Assembly: GCF_003053845.1 (NCBI RefSeq)
Contig: NZ_QAYG01000006.1
Span: forward strand, 124,001 to 188,000
DNA: 64,000 nucleotides
Source of the DNA: Breoghania corrubedonensis
GTDB taxonomy: Bacteria; Pseudomonadota; Alphaproteobacteria; Rhizobiales; Stappiaceae
Reading direction: 5' to 3'
How positions within the stretch are numbered: the stretch's first letter is position 1; every line of letters begins with the position of its first letter. The notes under the pieces were generated by a model. The model worked only from the letters and a program-made list of their open reading frames with translations, made no database searches and was not told where the DNA came from. This document shows, one piece after another, positions 1-9,978 of this stretch. A program made the translations under genes and the position numbers.

Positions 1-132
1 GCGCAGGATGAGAAGACCAGTGTTGTGTGGGGAATGCCCGGCGCCGCCGCCCAGACGGGGCAGTGCTCCGAAGTTCTGCCACTTGAAGAGATCGGTCCGA
101 AAGTGATCCGAATCCTGGGAGGCCGGCGGTGA
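1..132 (+). CDS. cheB: CheB protein-glutamate methylesterase, C-terminal end (partial)
   Basis: The window opens inside a reading frame whose last 43 residues include [14 protein letters not shown] and [14 protein letters not shown]. This is the usual end of the CheB methylesterase domain, which removes methyl groups from chemoreceptors when phosphorylated. Only the extreme C-terminus is present, so the receiver domain and most catalytic residues lie upstream. The stop codon overlaps the cheR GTG start in a GTGA, which indicates translational coupling within a che operon. The identification rests on a short but characteristic tail plus the cheR neighbour. Confidence 0.85.
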   Translation, partial: AQDEKTSVVWGMPGAAAQTGQCSEVLPLEEIGPKVIRILGGRR

Positions 133-1001
133 CACCGACTGAATTTGAATTCCTCAAGACGTTCCTGAAAACCCGCTCCGGGCTCGTGTTGTCCAACGAG
201 AAGCAGTACCTGGTGGAAAGCCGCCTGCTTCCGCTGGCGCGCAAGGGCGGGATCGCTTCGCTTTCCGATCTGGTCATCCGTCTCCAGAAGGGGATCGACC
301 GGAAGCTGGAAACGGACGTCGTGGAGGCGATGACGACCAACGAGTCGTTCTTCTTCCGCGACAAGACACCCTTCGACAATTTCACCAACACGATGCTGCC
401 GGCGCTTTTGAAAGCGCGTGGCGATCGCAAGCGCATCCGCATCTGGTGTGCGGCCGCCTCCACCGGCCAGGAGCCCTATTCGCTGGCGATGCTGCTGAAG
501 GAAGCCGCCGCCAAGCTGGCCGGGTGGCGCATCGAGATCATCGGCACCGACATCTCCAACGAGGTGCTCGACAAGGCCAAGTCCGGCATCTACAGCCAGT
601 TCGAGGTCCAGCGCGGCCTGCCGATCCAGATGCTGCTGAAATACTTCACGCAGAACGGCGACATGTGGCAGATCAATCCCGAGATCCGCGGGATGGTGCA
701 ATGGCGCATGCTGAACCTGCTGGAGAATTTCTCCTCCCTGGGCGAATTCGACGTGATCTTCTGCCGCAACGTGCTGATCTATTTCGACCAGCCGACGAAA
801 TCGGACATCCTGAACCGGCTTGCCAAGCTGATGTCGAGCGACGGGTATCTGGTGCTGGGCGCGGCCGAGACGGTGGTGGGCCTTTCCACGGCGTTCCAGC
901 CGGTTCCGGGTCTGCGCGGCCTTTACCATCGCGGCGGCGTTTCCTCTCCCGGCGCGGCGCGCGCAGGTGTGCAGACGGGGTCGCGTCTCTTTGCGAGCTG
1001 A
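129..1001 (+). CDS. cheR: CheR chemotaxis protein methyltransferase
   Basis: This 290-residue protein transfers methyl groups from S-adenosylmethionine to glutamates of chemoreceptors, opposing CheB. An N-terminal helical CheR domain (about residues 5-60) precedes the methyltransferase domain. Visible motifs are TNESFFFRD near residue 70, the SAM-binding stretch [16 protein letters not shown] near 105-120, GTDIS, and the late motif [13 protein letters not shown] near 205-217. Length and motif order match the family. The GTG start overlaps the cheB stop by four bases. A strong intrinsic terminator about 200 bases downstream ends the operon. There is no sign of damage. Confidence 0.95.
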   Translation: MTPTEFEFLKTFLKTRSGLVLSNEKQYLVESRLLPLARKGGIASLSDLVIRLQKGIDRKLETDVVEAMTTNESFFFRDKTPFDNFTNTMLPALLKARGDRKRIRIWCAAASTGQEPYSLAMLLKEAAAKLAGWRIEIIGTDISNEVLDKAKSGIYSQFEVQRGLPIQMLLKYFTQNGDMWQINPEIRGMVQWRMLNLLENFSSLGEFDVIFCRNVLIYFDQPTKSDILNRLAKLMSSDGYLVLGAAETVVGLSTAFQPVPGLRGLYHRGGVSSPGAARAGVQTGSRLFAS

Positions 1002-1201
1002 GCCCTGGTGGTACGGTTCAGATGGATGGTTCCCATCCGGCTCGGTCTATCCACGAGAGCATATTCCGTTCGGATTGAAGTGATCTGATCGACAAGAATA
1101 TGCTCAAGGTATTGATCTTGAGCGGTTTCTTGTCGCTCAGGTGGTTCCGCCTGAGCGGATGGCGCTCCGGCCGCCTTGCTGCGAACTTGTGCGAAATACC
1201 G

Positions 1202-1231
1202 AAAACCCCGGCCTTCGCGGCCGGGGTTTTT
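1202..1231 (+). terminator. Rho-independent terminator after cheR
   Basis: A 12-base arm AAAACCCCGGCC is followed by a 5-base loop and its perfect complement GGCCGGGGTTTT plus one more T. This is a classic bidirectional GC stem with a U tract. It lies 200 bases beyond cheR and should end the che transcript. Confidence 0.85.
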
Positions 1232-1286
1232 CGTTGAGCGCCGCCACATCGTGTCCTCCGTCTCGTCGACACGATGGTGTGTGGCG

Positions 1287-1319
1287 CACGAGGATGCACG
1301 GGACACGAGGATGCACGGG
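1287..1319. repeat. 16-bp tandem direct repeat
   Basis: The 16-mer CACGAGGATGCACGGG occurs at 1287-1302 and again at 1304-1319, separated by one base. It lies in the cheR-MCP gap just before the composition falls to very AT-rich DNA. No function is evident. Confidence 0.6.
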
Positions 1320-1439
1320 GCGCACGCATGAGCGCCGACCTCCAGAGACCTCAAATGCCGCCTCCGCTTCGCCGTCTCCGCCGATTTTGTGATCGCGCGC
1401 GCGCGCCTTCGTGGCAAGTGCTGTTCCACCATCATCAGG

Positions 1440-1745
1440 AATATTTTCGGTGGATATGAGCATAGCAGAAATAACAATACGCATGATCATTGTTATCCAT
1501 CCCATGGAAACATGAAGCAGGACGAAGAGGTATAGAATATAAAACTTGATAATACTGCATATTTTATGTTTATAGAAATAATTGTACAGTGAAAATTGCA
1601 AAATGAGAAGCAGATAGAATCCATTTTCTAAATATACATAAAATTAATGTTCTTATAAAACCAATAATTAAAACTTTTTTAATAATTATATATTTGAATT
1701 GCCTCGCGGAATAATTATTGCAGCGCGGGATTTCCGATCTTATTC
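1440..1745. other. AT-rich intergenic island before the chemoreceptor gene
   Basis: About 300 bases are strikingly AT-rich, with runs such as TTTTTTAATAATTATATAT near 1675-1693, inside a window that is otherwise GC-rich. I see no convincing gene; a minus-strand reading frame here has no family signature. The segment ends just before the chemoreceptor start and probably contains its promoter. The composition could reflect acquired DNA or a site for a silencing or nucleoid protein. The rest of the 1002-1785 gap holds only the terminator and the 16-bp repeat. Confidence 0.7.
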
Positions 1746-1785
1746 AGTCTGATTTGGTCGTTTTCCTGTGCCACGGGATAGCGAA

Positions 1786-3792
1786 ATGCTCAACAATATA
1801 TCTATCAAGGTAAAGCTGTTCGGGGGGATCGGCTTTCTGGTTCTGGCGCTTGTCGTCATGGTCATGTTCAACTTGTTTGGTCTGGATCGGGTCTCCGAAC
1901 ATTTCGGAGAGTACAGAAATCAGACCAATGAAAGCCTCAATCTTTCCAGCGCGACGCGCGCGATGGTCGAAACCCGGATGTGGGTGTTGAAGTTTGGCGA
2001 TCTGGGGACGGACGAGATGGCCAATGAAGCAGACAAAACGCTTCAGCAGGTCATCGATGCCACTCAAGAGGCGAAGTCCCACTTTACCGAACAGCGCTGG
2101 ATCCTGCGCACCGACAAGATGCTCGACGATCTCGCGACCTACAGAAACGATTTCAAGGAATTTGTGGGCGTTTACCGGGAGATTGACGCGCACAAGGCCC
2201 ACTATGTCAAAAGTGTCGAGACGCTGCGTGCTGCCCTGAAGGAATTGTCGGAAGGGGCGAGGAAGCAGGGCAATGGCGAAGCCGTGTTCGCGACCGGTCA
2301 GGCGCTCGATGCGCTTCTGGAAAGCCACATGCTGGGCGTGCAACTGATCGAAACACCGAAGCAGGCCTATCTTCAGGACGCGCTGGAAAAGGTGAGCGAG
2401 GTTTCCTCGCGTATCGCCGGTCTGGCGGCGACGATGGCGGACCCCGGCCTTCGTGCCATGGCCTCTTCCATGGACGGCGAGATCAAGGCGATCGGCACCG
2501 ATCTCAACGGGCTCTACGCTCAATCCAAGGAGCGCGACGCGATCTGGGATGGCCGTCTTTCGGTCGTTGGACTGCGCCTGATGACGACCTTCAATACCAT
2601 GCTCGCGGAGTACAAGGTCAGCCAGGATGCGGTGAGCGAAAAGACCGAACAGCGCATCGCCTCCATCACCTCCTCGGTCACGAGTGTCGGGATCGTGTTC
2701 TCGCTGATCGGTGCGGCGCTCGCCCTCTACCTGGGGTTGACCCTTTCGCGTGCCATCATCCGCATCACGCGGACGATGATGGAACTTGCGGCGGGCAACA
2801 ACCACGTCGACGTTCCGGGTCTCGGCCGGAAGGACGAGATCGGCAAGATGGCGGACGCCGTCGGTGTGTTTAAAGCCAACGCGATCGAGAAGATCCGTCT
2901 GGAGCAGGAGCAGGCGCACCGCGAGGCCAGTGCCGACGCCGAGCGCAAGGCGCTCATGGCGAAGATGGCGGACGAGTTCGAGCATGCGGTGGGCGGTATC
3001 GTCAACACCGTGGCCGGTGCGGCGACGGAGCTGCAGGCCGCCGCCGAAACCATGAATACCGCCGCCGCCGACACCAACGACAAGGCGACCACCGTCGCGG
3101 CCGCCTCGGAAGAGACGACGAGCAACGTGCAGGCGGTCGCCACGGCGTCGGAGGAGATGGCGGCGTCGGTCGAGGAGATCGGCCGACAGGCGAGCGAAAC
3201 CGCGAACCGGGCGAAGGTGGCCTCGACCGAAGCCCAGACCATGGTGGAGAAAGTCAATCTCCAGCAGGCCGCCGCGCAGCATATCGGCGATATTGTCGGG
3301 CTCATCAAGGACATCGCCGAGCAGACCAACCTGTTGGCGCTCAACGCCACCATCGAGGCGGCACGTGCCGGGGAGGCCGGCAAGGGCTTCGCCGTGGTCG
3401 CCTCCGAGGTGAAGGAACTGGCGACGCAGACCTCCAAGGCCACCCAGGAAATCGCCGATCAGATCGGCGATATCCAGAACGCCACGCAGAGCTCGTCCGC
3501 GGCGATCGGTGCGGTTTCCCAGGCAATCGAGGAACTGAACTCCATCAGCTCGGCCATCGCCGCGGCTGTCGAGGAGCAGGCCACCTCCACCCAGGAAATC
3601 GCCCGCAACGTCCAGATGGCGGCGCTCGGCACGCAGGACGTGTCCACCAACATCGCTCTGGTTTCCGAAGCCGCGGCCACGACGGGCTCGGCGTCCGCCC
3701 AGGTGGAATCGGCGGCGGGCGAGCTGTCGAAGATGTCGGAGAACCTGCGCGAGGAAGTGAGCCGCTTCCTGGAGACGGTGCGCGCCGCCTGA
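1786..3792 (+). CDS. Methyl-accepting chemotaxis protein
   Basis: This 668-residue transmembrane chemoreceptor should pass a periplasmic signal to CheA/CheW. A first membrane segment ([19 protein letters not shown]) is at residues 7-29. A helical periplasmic ligand domain follows to about 290. A second membrane segment ([20 protein letters not shown]) leads into a HAMP linker and a long coiled-coil signalling domain. The conserved hairpin tip [20 protein letters not shown] and the following [14 protein letters not shown] are intact. ATG 1786 is chosen over an upstream GTG at 1768 because the membrane segment then starts normally and GGGAT precedes it. The ligand cannot be predicted. It lies just after cheR but beyond a terminator, so it is separately transcribed. 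Confidence 0.93.
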   Translation: MLNNISIKVKLFGGIGFLVLALVVMVMFNLFGLDRVSEHFGEYRNQTNESLNLSSATRAMVETRMWVLKFGDLGTDEMANEADKTLQQVIDATQEAKSHFTEQRWILRTDKMLDDLATYRNDFKEFVGVYREIDAHKAHYVKSVETLRAALKELSEGARKQGNGEAVFATGQALDALLESHMLGVQLIETPKQAYLQDALEKVSEVSSRIAGLAATMADPGLRAMASSMDGEIKAIGTDLNGLYAQSKERDAIWDGRLSVVGLRLMTTFNTMLAEYKVSQDAVSEKTEQRIASITSSVTSVGIVFSLIGAALALYLGLTLSRAIIRITRTMMELAAGNNHVDVPGLGRKDEIGKMADAVGVFKANAIEKIRLEQEQAHREASADAERKALMAKMADEFEHAVGGIVNTVAGAATELQAAAETMNTAAADTNDKATTVAAASEETTSNVQAVATASEEMAASVEEIGRQASETANRAKVASTEAQTMVEKVNLQQAAAQHIGDIVGLIKDIAEQTNLLALNATIEAARAGEAGKGFAVVASEVKELATQTSKATQEIADQIGDIQNATQSSSAAIGAVSQAIEELNSISSAIAAAVEEQATSTQEIARNVQMAALGTQDVSTNIALVSEAAATTGSASAQVESAAGELSKMSENLREEVSRFLETVRAA

Positions 3793-3822
3793 GGCGACGC
3801 CCGACCCGATCGCGAAGGAACG

Positions 3823-3851
3823 AAAGGCCCGGCCACATCAACCGGGCCTTT
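3823..3851 (+). terminator. Terminator-like hairpin after the chemoreceptor gene
   Basis: AAAGGCCCGG pairs perfectly with CCGGGCCTTT across a 9-base loop, about 30 bases beyond the stop codon. The U tract is short (TTT), so it is a plausible but not strong intrinsic terminator. The rest of 3852-4060 shows nothing recognisable. Confidence 0.7.
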
Positions 3852-4060
3852 CCGCGTTCAAGGACGGTTCGTCACGCTGATCAGGCGGGCGAGACGCGCG
3901 AGGTGGACGAGACGGGAGAGACGGTGGAAAAGCCCGGCCGACGCGCACAATGTCCGGCCCTCAGGGCTGGCAATGGCCGCGAACCGGGAACCGGTTCCCC
4001 AGCCAAGGCCCGGGCGGCGGGAAAGCGGATGCTGTTTCAGCCACGCCGGAGAGCGGACGC

Positions 4061-4085
4061 AAAAAAGCCCGGACGATGCCGGGCT
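4061..4085 (-). terminator. Rho-independent terminator after ctrA
   Basis: Read on the minus strand, AGCCCGG and CCGGGCT arms with a 6-base loop are followed by six T. It lies 35 bases downstream of the ctrA stop codon, the expected place. Confidence 0.85.
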
Positions 4086-4119
4086 CTTTGGTCGATATTT
4101 GGTTCGCGCGGTCCGCTAA

Positions 4120-4815
<696 letters not shown>

Positions 4816-5124
4816 GCCAATTTCCTCGTCTTGCCTATTCTGGGCAAACCGCACCAACCTAGGTAGGCGATCGCGGCGAATGACTGCTGCTAACCGCGTC
4901 TCGAAACCTCGAGGCCCTAGTTAACAAATTCCGATTCGCAGCGGAAGCGTTTTGATACGTAAGCTATGAAACTGACGAGAATTTCTTGAAATTCCCGGCG
5001 AATTCCCGCCCGTTGCTATCGACAATCCACATGAGGAATTGCCTCTAACCGATTCAACGGACTCACAGCTTCGACGCTTCGGCCTATAAAGGTTCCCAAT
5101 CTGTGAACATCCTCTTCAATATGA

Positions 5125-5166
5125 TTAACCAGAACCGTAAACGATCGGTTACCATTTCCATTAACC
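5125..5166. promoter_or_regulatory. Possible CtrA-binding half-sites between ctrA and fliI
   Basis: TTAACC occurs at 5125-5130 and 5161-5166, and TTACCAT at 5149-5155, just upstream of fliI. The known CtrA site is TTAA-N7-TTAA or the half-site TTAACCAT. Here the half-sites are good, but TTAC/TTAA at 5149/5161 are spaced one base too far. Another TTAAC is at 4921. Binding is inferred from motif and context only. The rest of the 4816-5194 gap must hold both promoters. Confidence 0.45.
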
Positions 5167-5194
5167 GGCATATTCGGTCCCTGGAGCGGCGCTT

Positions 5195-6517
5195 GTGCAA
5201 TCTTTGATCAACGAAATCGAATCACTGGACGCGGTCGAAGTCTATGGACGGGTCGTCGGCGTGCAGGGACTGCTCGTCGAGATAGCGGGCCCCGTGCATG
5301 AGATGAGCGTCGGCACGCGGCTGGCGATCGAGGGGGGCGCCGCCGACACGGTTCTCGCCGAGGTCGTCGGTTTCCGGGACGAACGCGCGCTTTGCCTGCC
5401 TTTTTCGGGATTGCAGGGCGTGCGCATGGGCTGCAGGGCGGTGCTCGTGGAGCGCGAAAGCGTGGTGCGCATGTCCGACCAGTGGCTCGGCCGGGTGGTC
5501 AACGCCATGGGCGAGGCGATCGACGGCAAGGGCGAACTCGCACGCGGCGGCGAGGCGCGGCATCTGCGCTCCAGCCCGCCGCCGGCCGCCGACCGGGCGC
5601 GTGTGGGCGGGCCGATCGACCTGGGCGTCAGGGCTCTTAATACCTTTGTGACATGCTGTCGCGGCCAGCGCATGGGCATCTTCGCCGGCTCCGGCGTCGG
5701 CAAGTCGGTGCTTCTTTCCATGCTGGCCAAGAACACGGCCGCCGACGTGGCGGTCATCGGACTGATCGGCGAACGCGGACGCGAGGTGCAGGAATTCGTC
5801 CAGGACGATCTGGGCGAGGAGGGATTGAAGCATGCCGTCGTCATCGTCGCGACGTCGGACGAGAGCGCGCTTATGCGCCGGCAGGCGGCCTATCTGACGC
5901 TGGCGACGGCGGAATATTTCCGCGACGAGGGAAAGTCCGTCCTGTGCATGATGGATTCGGTCACCCGTTTCGCCATGGCCCAGCGTGAGATCGGACTGGC
6001 CGCCGGCGAGCCGCCAACCTCGAAAGGCTACACGCCCACGGTCTTTACCGAATTGCCGCGGCTTCTGGAGCGCGCCGGTCCGGGGCTCAACGGATCCGGT
6101 TCGATCACCGGTCTGTTCACCGTGCTGGTGGAGGGCGACAATCATAATGAGCCGGTGGCGGATGCGGTGCGTGGCATTCTCGACGGTCATATCGTGATGG
6201 AGCGCGCGATCGCCGAGCGCGGGCGCTATCCGGCGATCAACATCCTCAAATCGGTTTCGCGCACGATGCCGGGCTGCGTGAAGCCTGCCGCCCTGCCGGT
6301 CATTCGCGAGGCCAAGCGGCTGATGTCGACCTATGCCGACATGGAGGAACTGATAAGGCTCGGCGCCTATCGCCGGGGTTCGGATGCCACCGTGGATCTC
6401 GCGATCGAACGCCACGATGCGCTGGAAACCTTCCTCGGCCAGGGCAAGGGCGAGGCATCCACACTGGATGAGGGTTATGGTGAACTCGCCAACCTTTTGG
6501 AAATGAGTTTGGGGTAG
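5195..6517 (+). CDS. fliI: FliI flagellum-specific export ATPase
   Basis: This 440-residue protein is the ATPase that powers export of flagellar subunits through the type III export gate. It resembles F1 beta. The Walker A GSGVGKS lies at residues 165-171, [10 protein letters not shown] follows, and Walker B is in [12 protein letters not shown]. Downstream are [10 protein letters not shown] and [11 protein letters not shown], typical of FliI. The GTG start is supported by GGAG eight bases upstream. It is divergent from ctrA and 31 bases upstream of fliJ, so fliI-fliJ form an operon probably activated by CtrA. Confidence 0.96.
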   Translation: MQSLINEIESLDAVEVYGRVVGVQGLLVEIAGPVHEMSVGTRLAIEGGAADTVLAEVVGFRDERALCLPFSGLQGVRMGCRAVLVERESVVRMSDQWLGRVVNAMGEAIDGKGELARGGEARHLRSSPPPAADRARVGGPIDLGVRALNTFVTCCRGQRMGIFAGSGVGKSVLLSMLAKNTAADVAVIGLIGERGREVQEFVQDDLGEEGLKHAVVIVATSDESALMRRQAAYLTLATAEYFRDEGKSVLCMMDSVTRFAMAQREIGLAAGEPPTSKGYTPTVFTELPRLLERAGPGLNGSGSITGLFTVLVEGDNHNEPVADAVRGILDGHIVMERAIAERGRYPAINILKSVSRTMPGCVKPAALPVIREAKRLMSTYADMEELIRLGAYRRGSDATVDLAIERHDALETFLGQGKGEASTLDEGYGELANLLEMSLG

Positions 6518-6548
6518 GGTCTCATTTCATTAGGGGGAGTAGTGCCCG

Positions 6549-6962
6549 ATGAAGTCCAGAGAGAGCATCATTCGGTTGAAGCGATTCCAGGTCGACGACA
6601 AGCGTCGGCAGGTGTCGCAGATCGAGGCGATGATCGCCGATTTCGACCGTATGGCGAAGGAACTTGACGACCAGATCCTGTCCGAGCAGGAGCGCGTCGG
6701 CATCACCGACGTGGCGCATTTCGCCTATCCGACCTTCGCCAAGGCGGCGATGCAGCGCCGCGACAACCTGAAGGCTTCGGCCGAGGAACTGCACGGACAG
6801 CTCGAACGCGCCCAGGACGAACTGGCCGAGGCGGTTGAGGAGCTGAAGAAGATCGAGCTGATGGAAGAGCGCGATCAGGAGCGTGAACGCGAAGCCGCCG
6901 ACGAGGCCGAACAGGCCGAACTCGACGAAATCGCCGGCCGCAATCACGCCTTCGGCAACTGA
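6549..6962 (+). CDS. fliJ: FliJ flagellar export chaperone
   Basis: This 137-residue protein is almost entirely charged alpha-helix, predicted to form an antiparallel coiled coil. It opens KSRESIIRLKRFQVDDKRRQ, as alphaproteobacterial FliJ proteins do. FliJ binds the FliI ring and the export gate. Sequence conservation in FliJ is low, so the call rests on coiled-coil character, size and the position immediately after fliI. AGGGGGAG precedes the ATG. The acidic C-terminus (about residues 105-130) is very rich in glutamate. Confidence 0.88.
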   Translation: MKSRESIIRLKRFQVDDKRRQVSQIEAMIADFDRMAKELDDQILSEQERVGITDVAHFAYPTFAKAAMQRRDNLKASAEELHGQLERAQDELAEAVEELKKIELMEERDQEREREAADEAEQAELDEIAGRNHAFGN

Positions 6963-6997
6963 GCAGGCGTACGTCCGCAATTTCTTGTGCTCTGCGG

Positions 6998-7030
6998 CGA
7001 GCAAGGGTCGGCATGTCCGGCCCTTTCGGC
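6998..7030. terminator. Possible hairpin between convergent fliJ and pqiA-like genes
   Basis: GGGTCGG and CCGGCCC can pair with one G-U, followed by TTTC. It sits in the 79-base gap between convergent genes, where a terminator is expected. It is weak evidence by itself. Confidence 0.35.
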
Positions 7031-7041
7031 GTTGGGCGGTG

Positions 7042-7473
7042 CTAACGGTTTCGGCACAGCAGAGCGGCAATCGCCGTCGACACGGTGGCGAAGGCGTAGA
7101 ACCATAGCCCGGGCTGGGTCATGGCGGTGGCGAGCCCGCTCGATTTCGCGGCAAACACCACCAGCGCCACCACCATCACGTCCATCATCGACCATTTGGA
7201 GACTGCGCCGAGCAGGGTGAGGAAATGCCCGCGCCCGCCGAGCGCGACCATGTGCAGAAGCACGAGCTTGATCGCGGGAAAGAGAATCGAGAAGCAGCCC
7301 ACGAGGATGGCGAGCGCCCGGTCGCCCTCGCGGTCGAGCCCGCTCACCACCTGGATGAGCGACGGCGTTTCCTGAAAGAAATAGAGTTTCTCGAAGGAAA
7401 TCAGCGGCAACGTCAGGCCGAGCGCGAAGGAGAAGGTGGCGAGCGGCAGGATCAGAGCGAGGATCAGGCGCAT
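7042..7473 (-). CDS. PqiA-like (paraquat-inducible protein A) membrane protein
   Basis: This 143-residue protein is predicted to have four membrane segments, beginning near residues 4-22, 53-75, 95-113 and 120-138. The motifs SILFPAIKL and SKWSMMDVMVVALVV are typical of one PqiA repeat, in which canonical PqiA has two. The family belongs to the PqiABC/LetA envelope lipid-transport group, but no MCE-domain partner lies nearby, so the substrate is unknown. It is convergent with fliJ and followed on the same strand by the diguanylate cyclase gene's upstream neighbourhood. Confidence 0.75.
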   Translation of the reverse strand: MRLILALILPLATFSFALGLTLPLISFEKLYFFQETPSLIQVVSGLDREGDRALAILVGCFSILFPAIKLVLLHMVALGGRGHFLTLLGAVSKWSMMDVMVVALVVFAAKSSGLATAMTQPGLWFYAFATVSTAIAALLCRNR

Positions 7474-7561
7474 GGGGTTTGCCGCTCGCGGGATCGGGAA
7501 AATCGTTCCTTTTCGTGTGGCACAGGCCGGTCACGGCGGCAAGTGCGCGCGCCAAGGCGCG

Positions 7562-9466
7562 TCACGAATACCGCTTCACGGCCCGGTAGCCGCCATTGTC
7601 GCCGTCGCCGCCATTTTCGCTATTCTCGCCGACAACCGCGTAACTGCCCGGAGCCTTGCGCTTGGCCGTGTACATCGCCTTGTCGGCGGCACGCAGCAGC
7701 TCGCTCGTGGTGCAACCGTCGCGCGGGGCTTCGGCAATGCCGATGCTGGCGGAAATGAGAATCGGTTCATCCTCAAGATCGTAGGGTTGCGAAATCTCCC
7801 GCCCCAGGATTTTGGCAAGCCGCTTCGCGTCCGACGTTTTCGAGCCGGCCGGCAGGATGACGGCGAATTCGTCGCCGCCAAGCCTGGCAACCATTGCTTC
7901 TGCGGGCAGGTGCTTGCGGAACCGTTCGGCAACGCGTGCCAGCAGGACATCCCCGGCATCGTGGCCACGCGTGTCGTTCACGCTCTTGAAACCGTCGAGA
8001 TCGATGAACATCAGCACGCATTGCGTTCCCTCATCGCGCGCGCGCATCAATTCGCCGTTGAGCCGGGTGTTGAACAGCGCGCGGTTCGGCAGATCCGTCA
8101 GGGTATCGAAATGAGCCTGGCGCCAGACGGCCTCCTCGGCCTCGACGCGGGCACTGACATCGCGCGTCACGATGATGTAGCGTTCGGAGAAGTCGCTGTC
8201 TTCGAAACGGCTGCCGCCGACATCGAGCCAGTAGGTACTGCCATCGGGTCGCGCCATCTGGCAGCGCACGGTCTTGTGACCTGCGAGAAATTCCGGATCA
8301 TCCAGCGACACCCCGGCCAGGAACTCGCCTATATTCGCACCGATGACCTTCGATTTCGGGTGGCCGCTGCGTCTGTTGACGGTCGAATTGCAATCGAGGA
8401 TCTGGCCGTCCGCATCCAGCACGATGAGCCCGTCGTTGGAGGCCTCGATCAGGCTGCGCAGATACGCCTTGTCGCGCAGATTGTTCGCGTGCATGCGGTC
8501 GAGCGCCGAACCGACCATCGCCAGGCGTTGCACCGTGTAGCGCCCGAACGCGTAGAGGATCAATCCGACCACGGCCACCAGCAGGGTCAGTTCCAGGAGA
8601 TGGAAGGCGCCGCCGAGATGGGTGTTCCAGACGATGGAGCCGACGCGGTGGCCGTCGCCATCGCGGATCACCACCTCGTTATTGCGGGATGAGGCCTCGT
8701 GTTCGATGGCGGCGATATCGTCCAGACCGAGTTCGCGGGCTATTGCCGCCAGACGGGCCGTGTCGAAGCGTACGGCCACGATGAGGACAGGCGCCGGATC
8801 GCCCGCCTCAACCGGCCGGCCTTCCAACTTCGGCGCGATGGGGCTGGCGGCGGTGAAGTAGGGGGCACCTCCATGCCAGAGCCATCCGGTGCGGATGTTT
8901 GAAAGCGAACCCGATGAGGCGCGGTGGTCATCGTCGCGCCAGACGATCCCCGTCATCCCGGGAAAGATCTCGGCCGGATCGAAAATGTCGCCGGCGCCGT
9001 CGTCGGCATGGGCGAGGATCTTCGTCCCGAGCACGATCGTCATTGCCGCGTAGCCTTCCAGTTCCAAGAGCGGAGGCAGGGGATTGACCTCGCTTCGAAT
9101 GCCGCCTTGCGTCGCCGCGCTGGGGATATCGATCCCGCTCCAGGGAAGGTCGAGCAGGATGCGGGCCTTGCTCGTCACGTGGTTCAGATACGAGGCGACC
9201 AGATCGCGCTGCTGCTCCTGGGTCTCGCGATACTGGTTGAAGACCTCGTAGGCGAACAGCACGGCGATGAGGATGAACTCGACGAGGAAGATCGTCCGCT
9301 TCAGGCGCGCCAGATCGCGCAGCAGCCCCGCCGCGCTTGGCCGGTCCTTGGTCTTCAACCCAGGTGAACGGGCCGCAGGTCGCAACTGTCTCCTCAAGAC
9401 CATGATCTGGTACCCGGTCAGCGTGTTCCGTAATGTGTTCCCTAACCGCAAGTCTCTCGCCGGCAT
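7562..9466 (-). CDS. Membrane-anchored PAS-GGDEF diguanylate cyclase
   Basis: This protein of about 634 residues should make cyclic di-GMP from two GTP. It has an N-terminal membrane helix (IFLVEFILIAVLFAYEVF), a periplasmic sensory region of about 210 residues and a second helix (LLVAVVGLILYAFGRY). A PAS domain (SLIEASNDGLIVLDADGQIL) and a GGDEF domain follow. The active-site loop is an intact LGGDEFAVIL. The usual RxxD product-inhibition site just upstream is replaced by PAEA, so feedback inhibition may be absent. There is no EAL domain. The start is uncertain: ATG 9466 is used, ATG 9403 is also possible and neither has a clear ribosome-binding site. Confidence 0.9.
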   Translation of the reverse strand: MPARDLRLGNTLRNTLTGYQIMVLRRQLRPAARSPGLKTKDRPSAAGLLRDLARLKRTIFLVEFILIAVLFAYEVFNQYRETQEQQRDLVASYLNHVTSKARILLDLPWSGIDIPSAATQGGIRSEVNPLPPLLELEGYAAMTIVLGTKILAHADDGAGDIFDPAEIFPGMTGIVWRDDDHRASSGSLSNIRTGWLWHGGAPYFTAASPIAPKLEGRPVEAGDPAPVLIVAVRFDTARLAAIARELGLDDIAAIEHEASSRNNEVVIRDGDGHRVGSIVWNTHLGGAFHLLELTLLVAVVGLILYAFGRYTVQRLAMVGSALDRMHANNLRDKAYLRSLIEASNDGLIVLDADGQILDCNSTVNRRSGHPKSKVIGANIGEFLAGVSLDDPEFLAGHKTVRCQMARPDGSTYWLDVGGSRFEDSDFSERYIIVTRDVSARVEAEEAVWRQAHFDTLTDLPNRALFNTRLNGELMRARDEGTQCVLMFIDLDGFKSVNDTRGHDAGDVLLARVAERFRKHLPAEAMVARLGGDEFAVILPAGSKTSDAKRLAKILGREISQPYDLEDEPILISASIGIAEAPRDGCTTSELLRAADKAMYTAKRKAPGSYAVVGENSENGGDGDNGGYRAVKRYS

Positions 9467-9833
9467 GCTTTGAGGAACAATGTGGCGGAACGACAAAGTT
9501 CGTGAAGCGCCTATTGTCGAGGCAACTCCTGAAAAAATTCACTAAAATGGATGTTTGATATTTGTTCTACTTATTGAAAACAAAAGAATATTGTCATTTT
9601 TAACCAGGTTGATTGCTCCGGGAATCGAATTCAACCACGCGCGCGCGAAGACTATCGAGGGTCTTGTCAGGGGAGACGTCTTTGTGGGAACACTGAGGGC
9701 GGACCAGGCAGAAAGCTGCATCCTCCCTCCAGATGATCCACCCCGGCGAGAGCATCAAACGCAGCTGTTACCGGGGCCCCGCTTTGTCCGGGGGATTCGC
9801 CTTCTTCTCATCGCGTGCCGCGGCCGGCAATGG

Positions 9834-9857
9834 ATTGCCCGGACTGCGCCGGGCAAT
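9834..9857. repeat. Dispersed palindrome ATTGCCCGG...CCGGGCAAT
   Basis: ATTGCCCGG at 9834-9842 and CCGGGCAAT at 9849-9857 form a perfect 9-bp stem, followed by GACGGGGGA. The same palindrome recurs near 22267, 36273 and 58355, always between genes. An imperfect GC-rich partner lies about 60 bases upstream. The gap 9467-9978 also contains an AT-rich stretch near 9545-9605 and otherwise nothing I recognise. Confidence 0.8.
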
Positions 9858-9978
9858 GACGGGGGAGGGGGCGCGGCGGCGGGGCGCGGGCGCGTTTGGT
9901 CCTGGCCTGCGCGGGGATGTTATCGAGGGTGGCGTGGGTGCTTTGGCCTTGCCCTTACCGCACCGGCACAGTCACCCG

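Noticed and set aside
1137-1601. Minus-strand frame across the AT-rich island
   Set aside because: It crosses the cheR terminator, has no family motif and changes composition sharply midway, so it is probably chance.
1744-3282. Long minus-strand frame opposite the chemoreceptor
   Set aside because: It is histidine- and arginine-rich shadow translation of a well-supported gene in a GC-rich genome.
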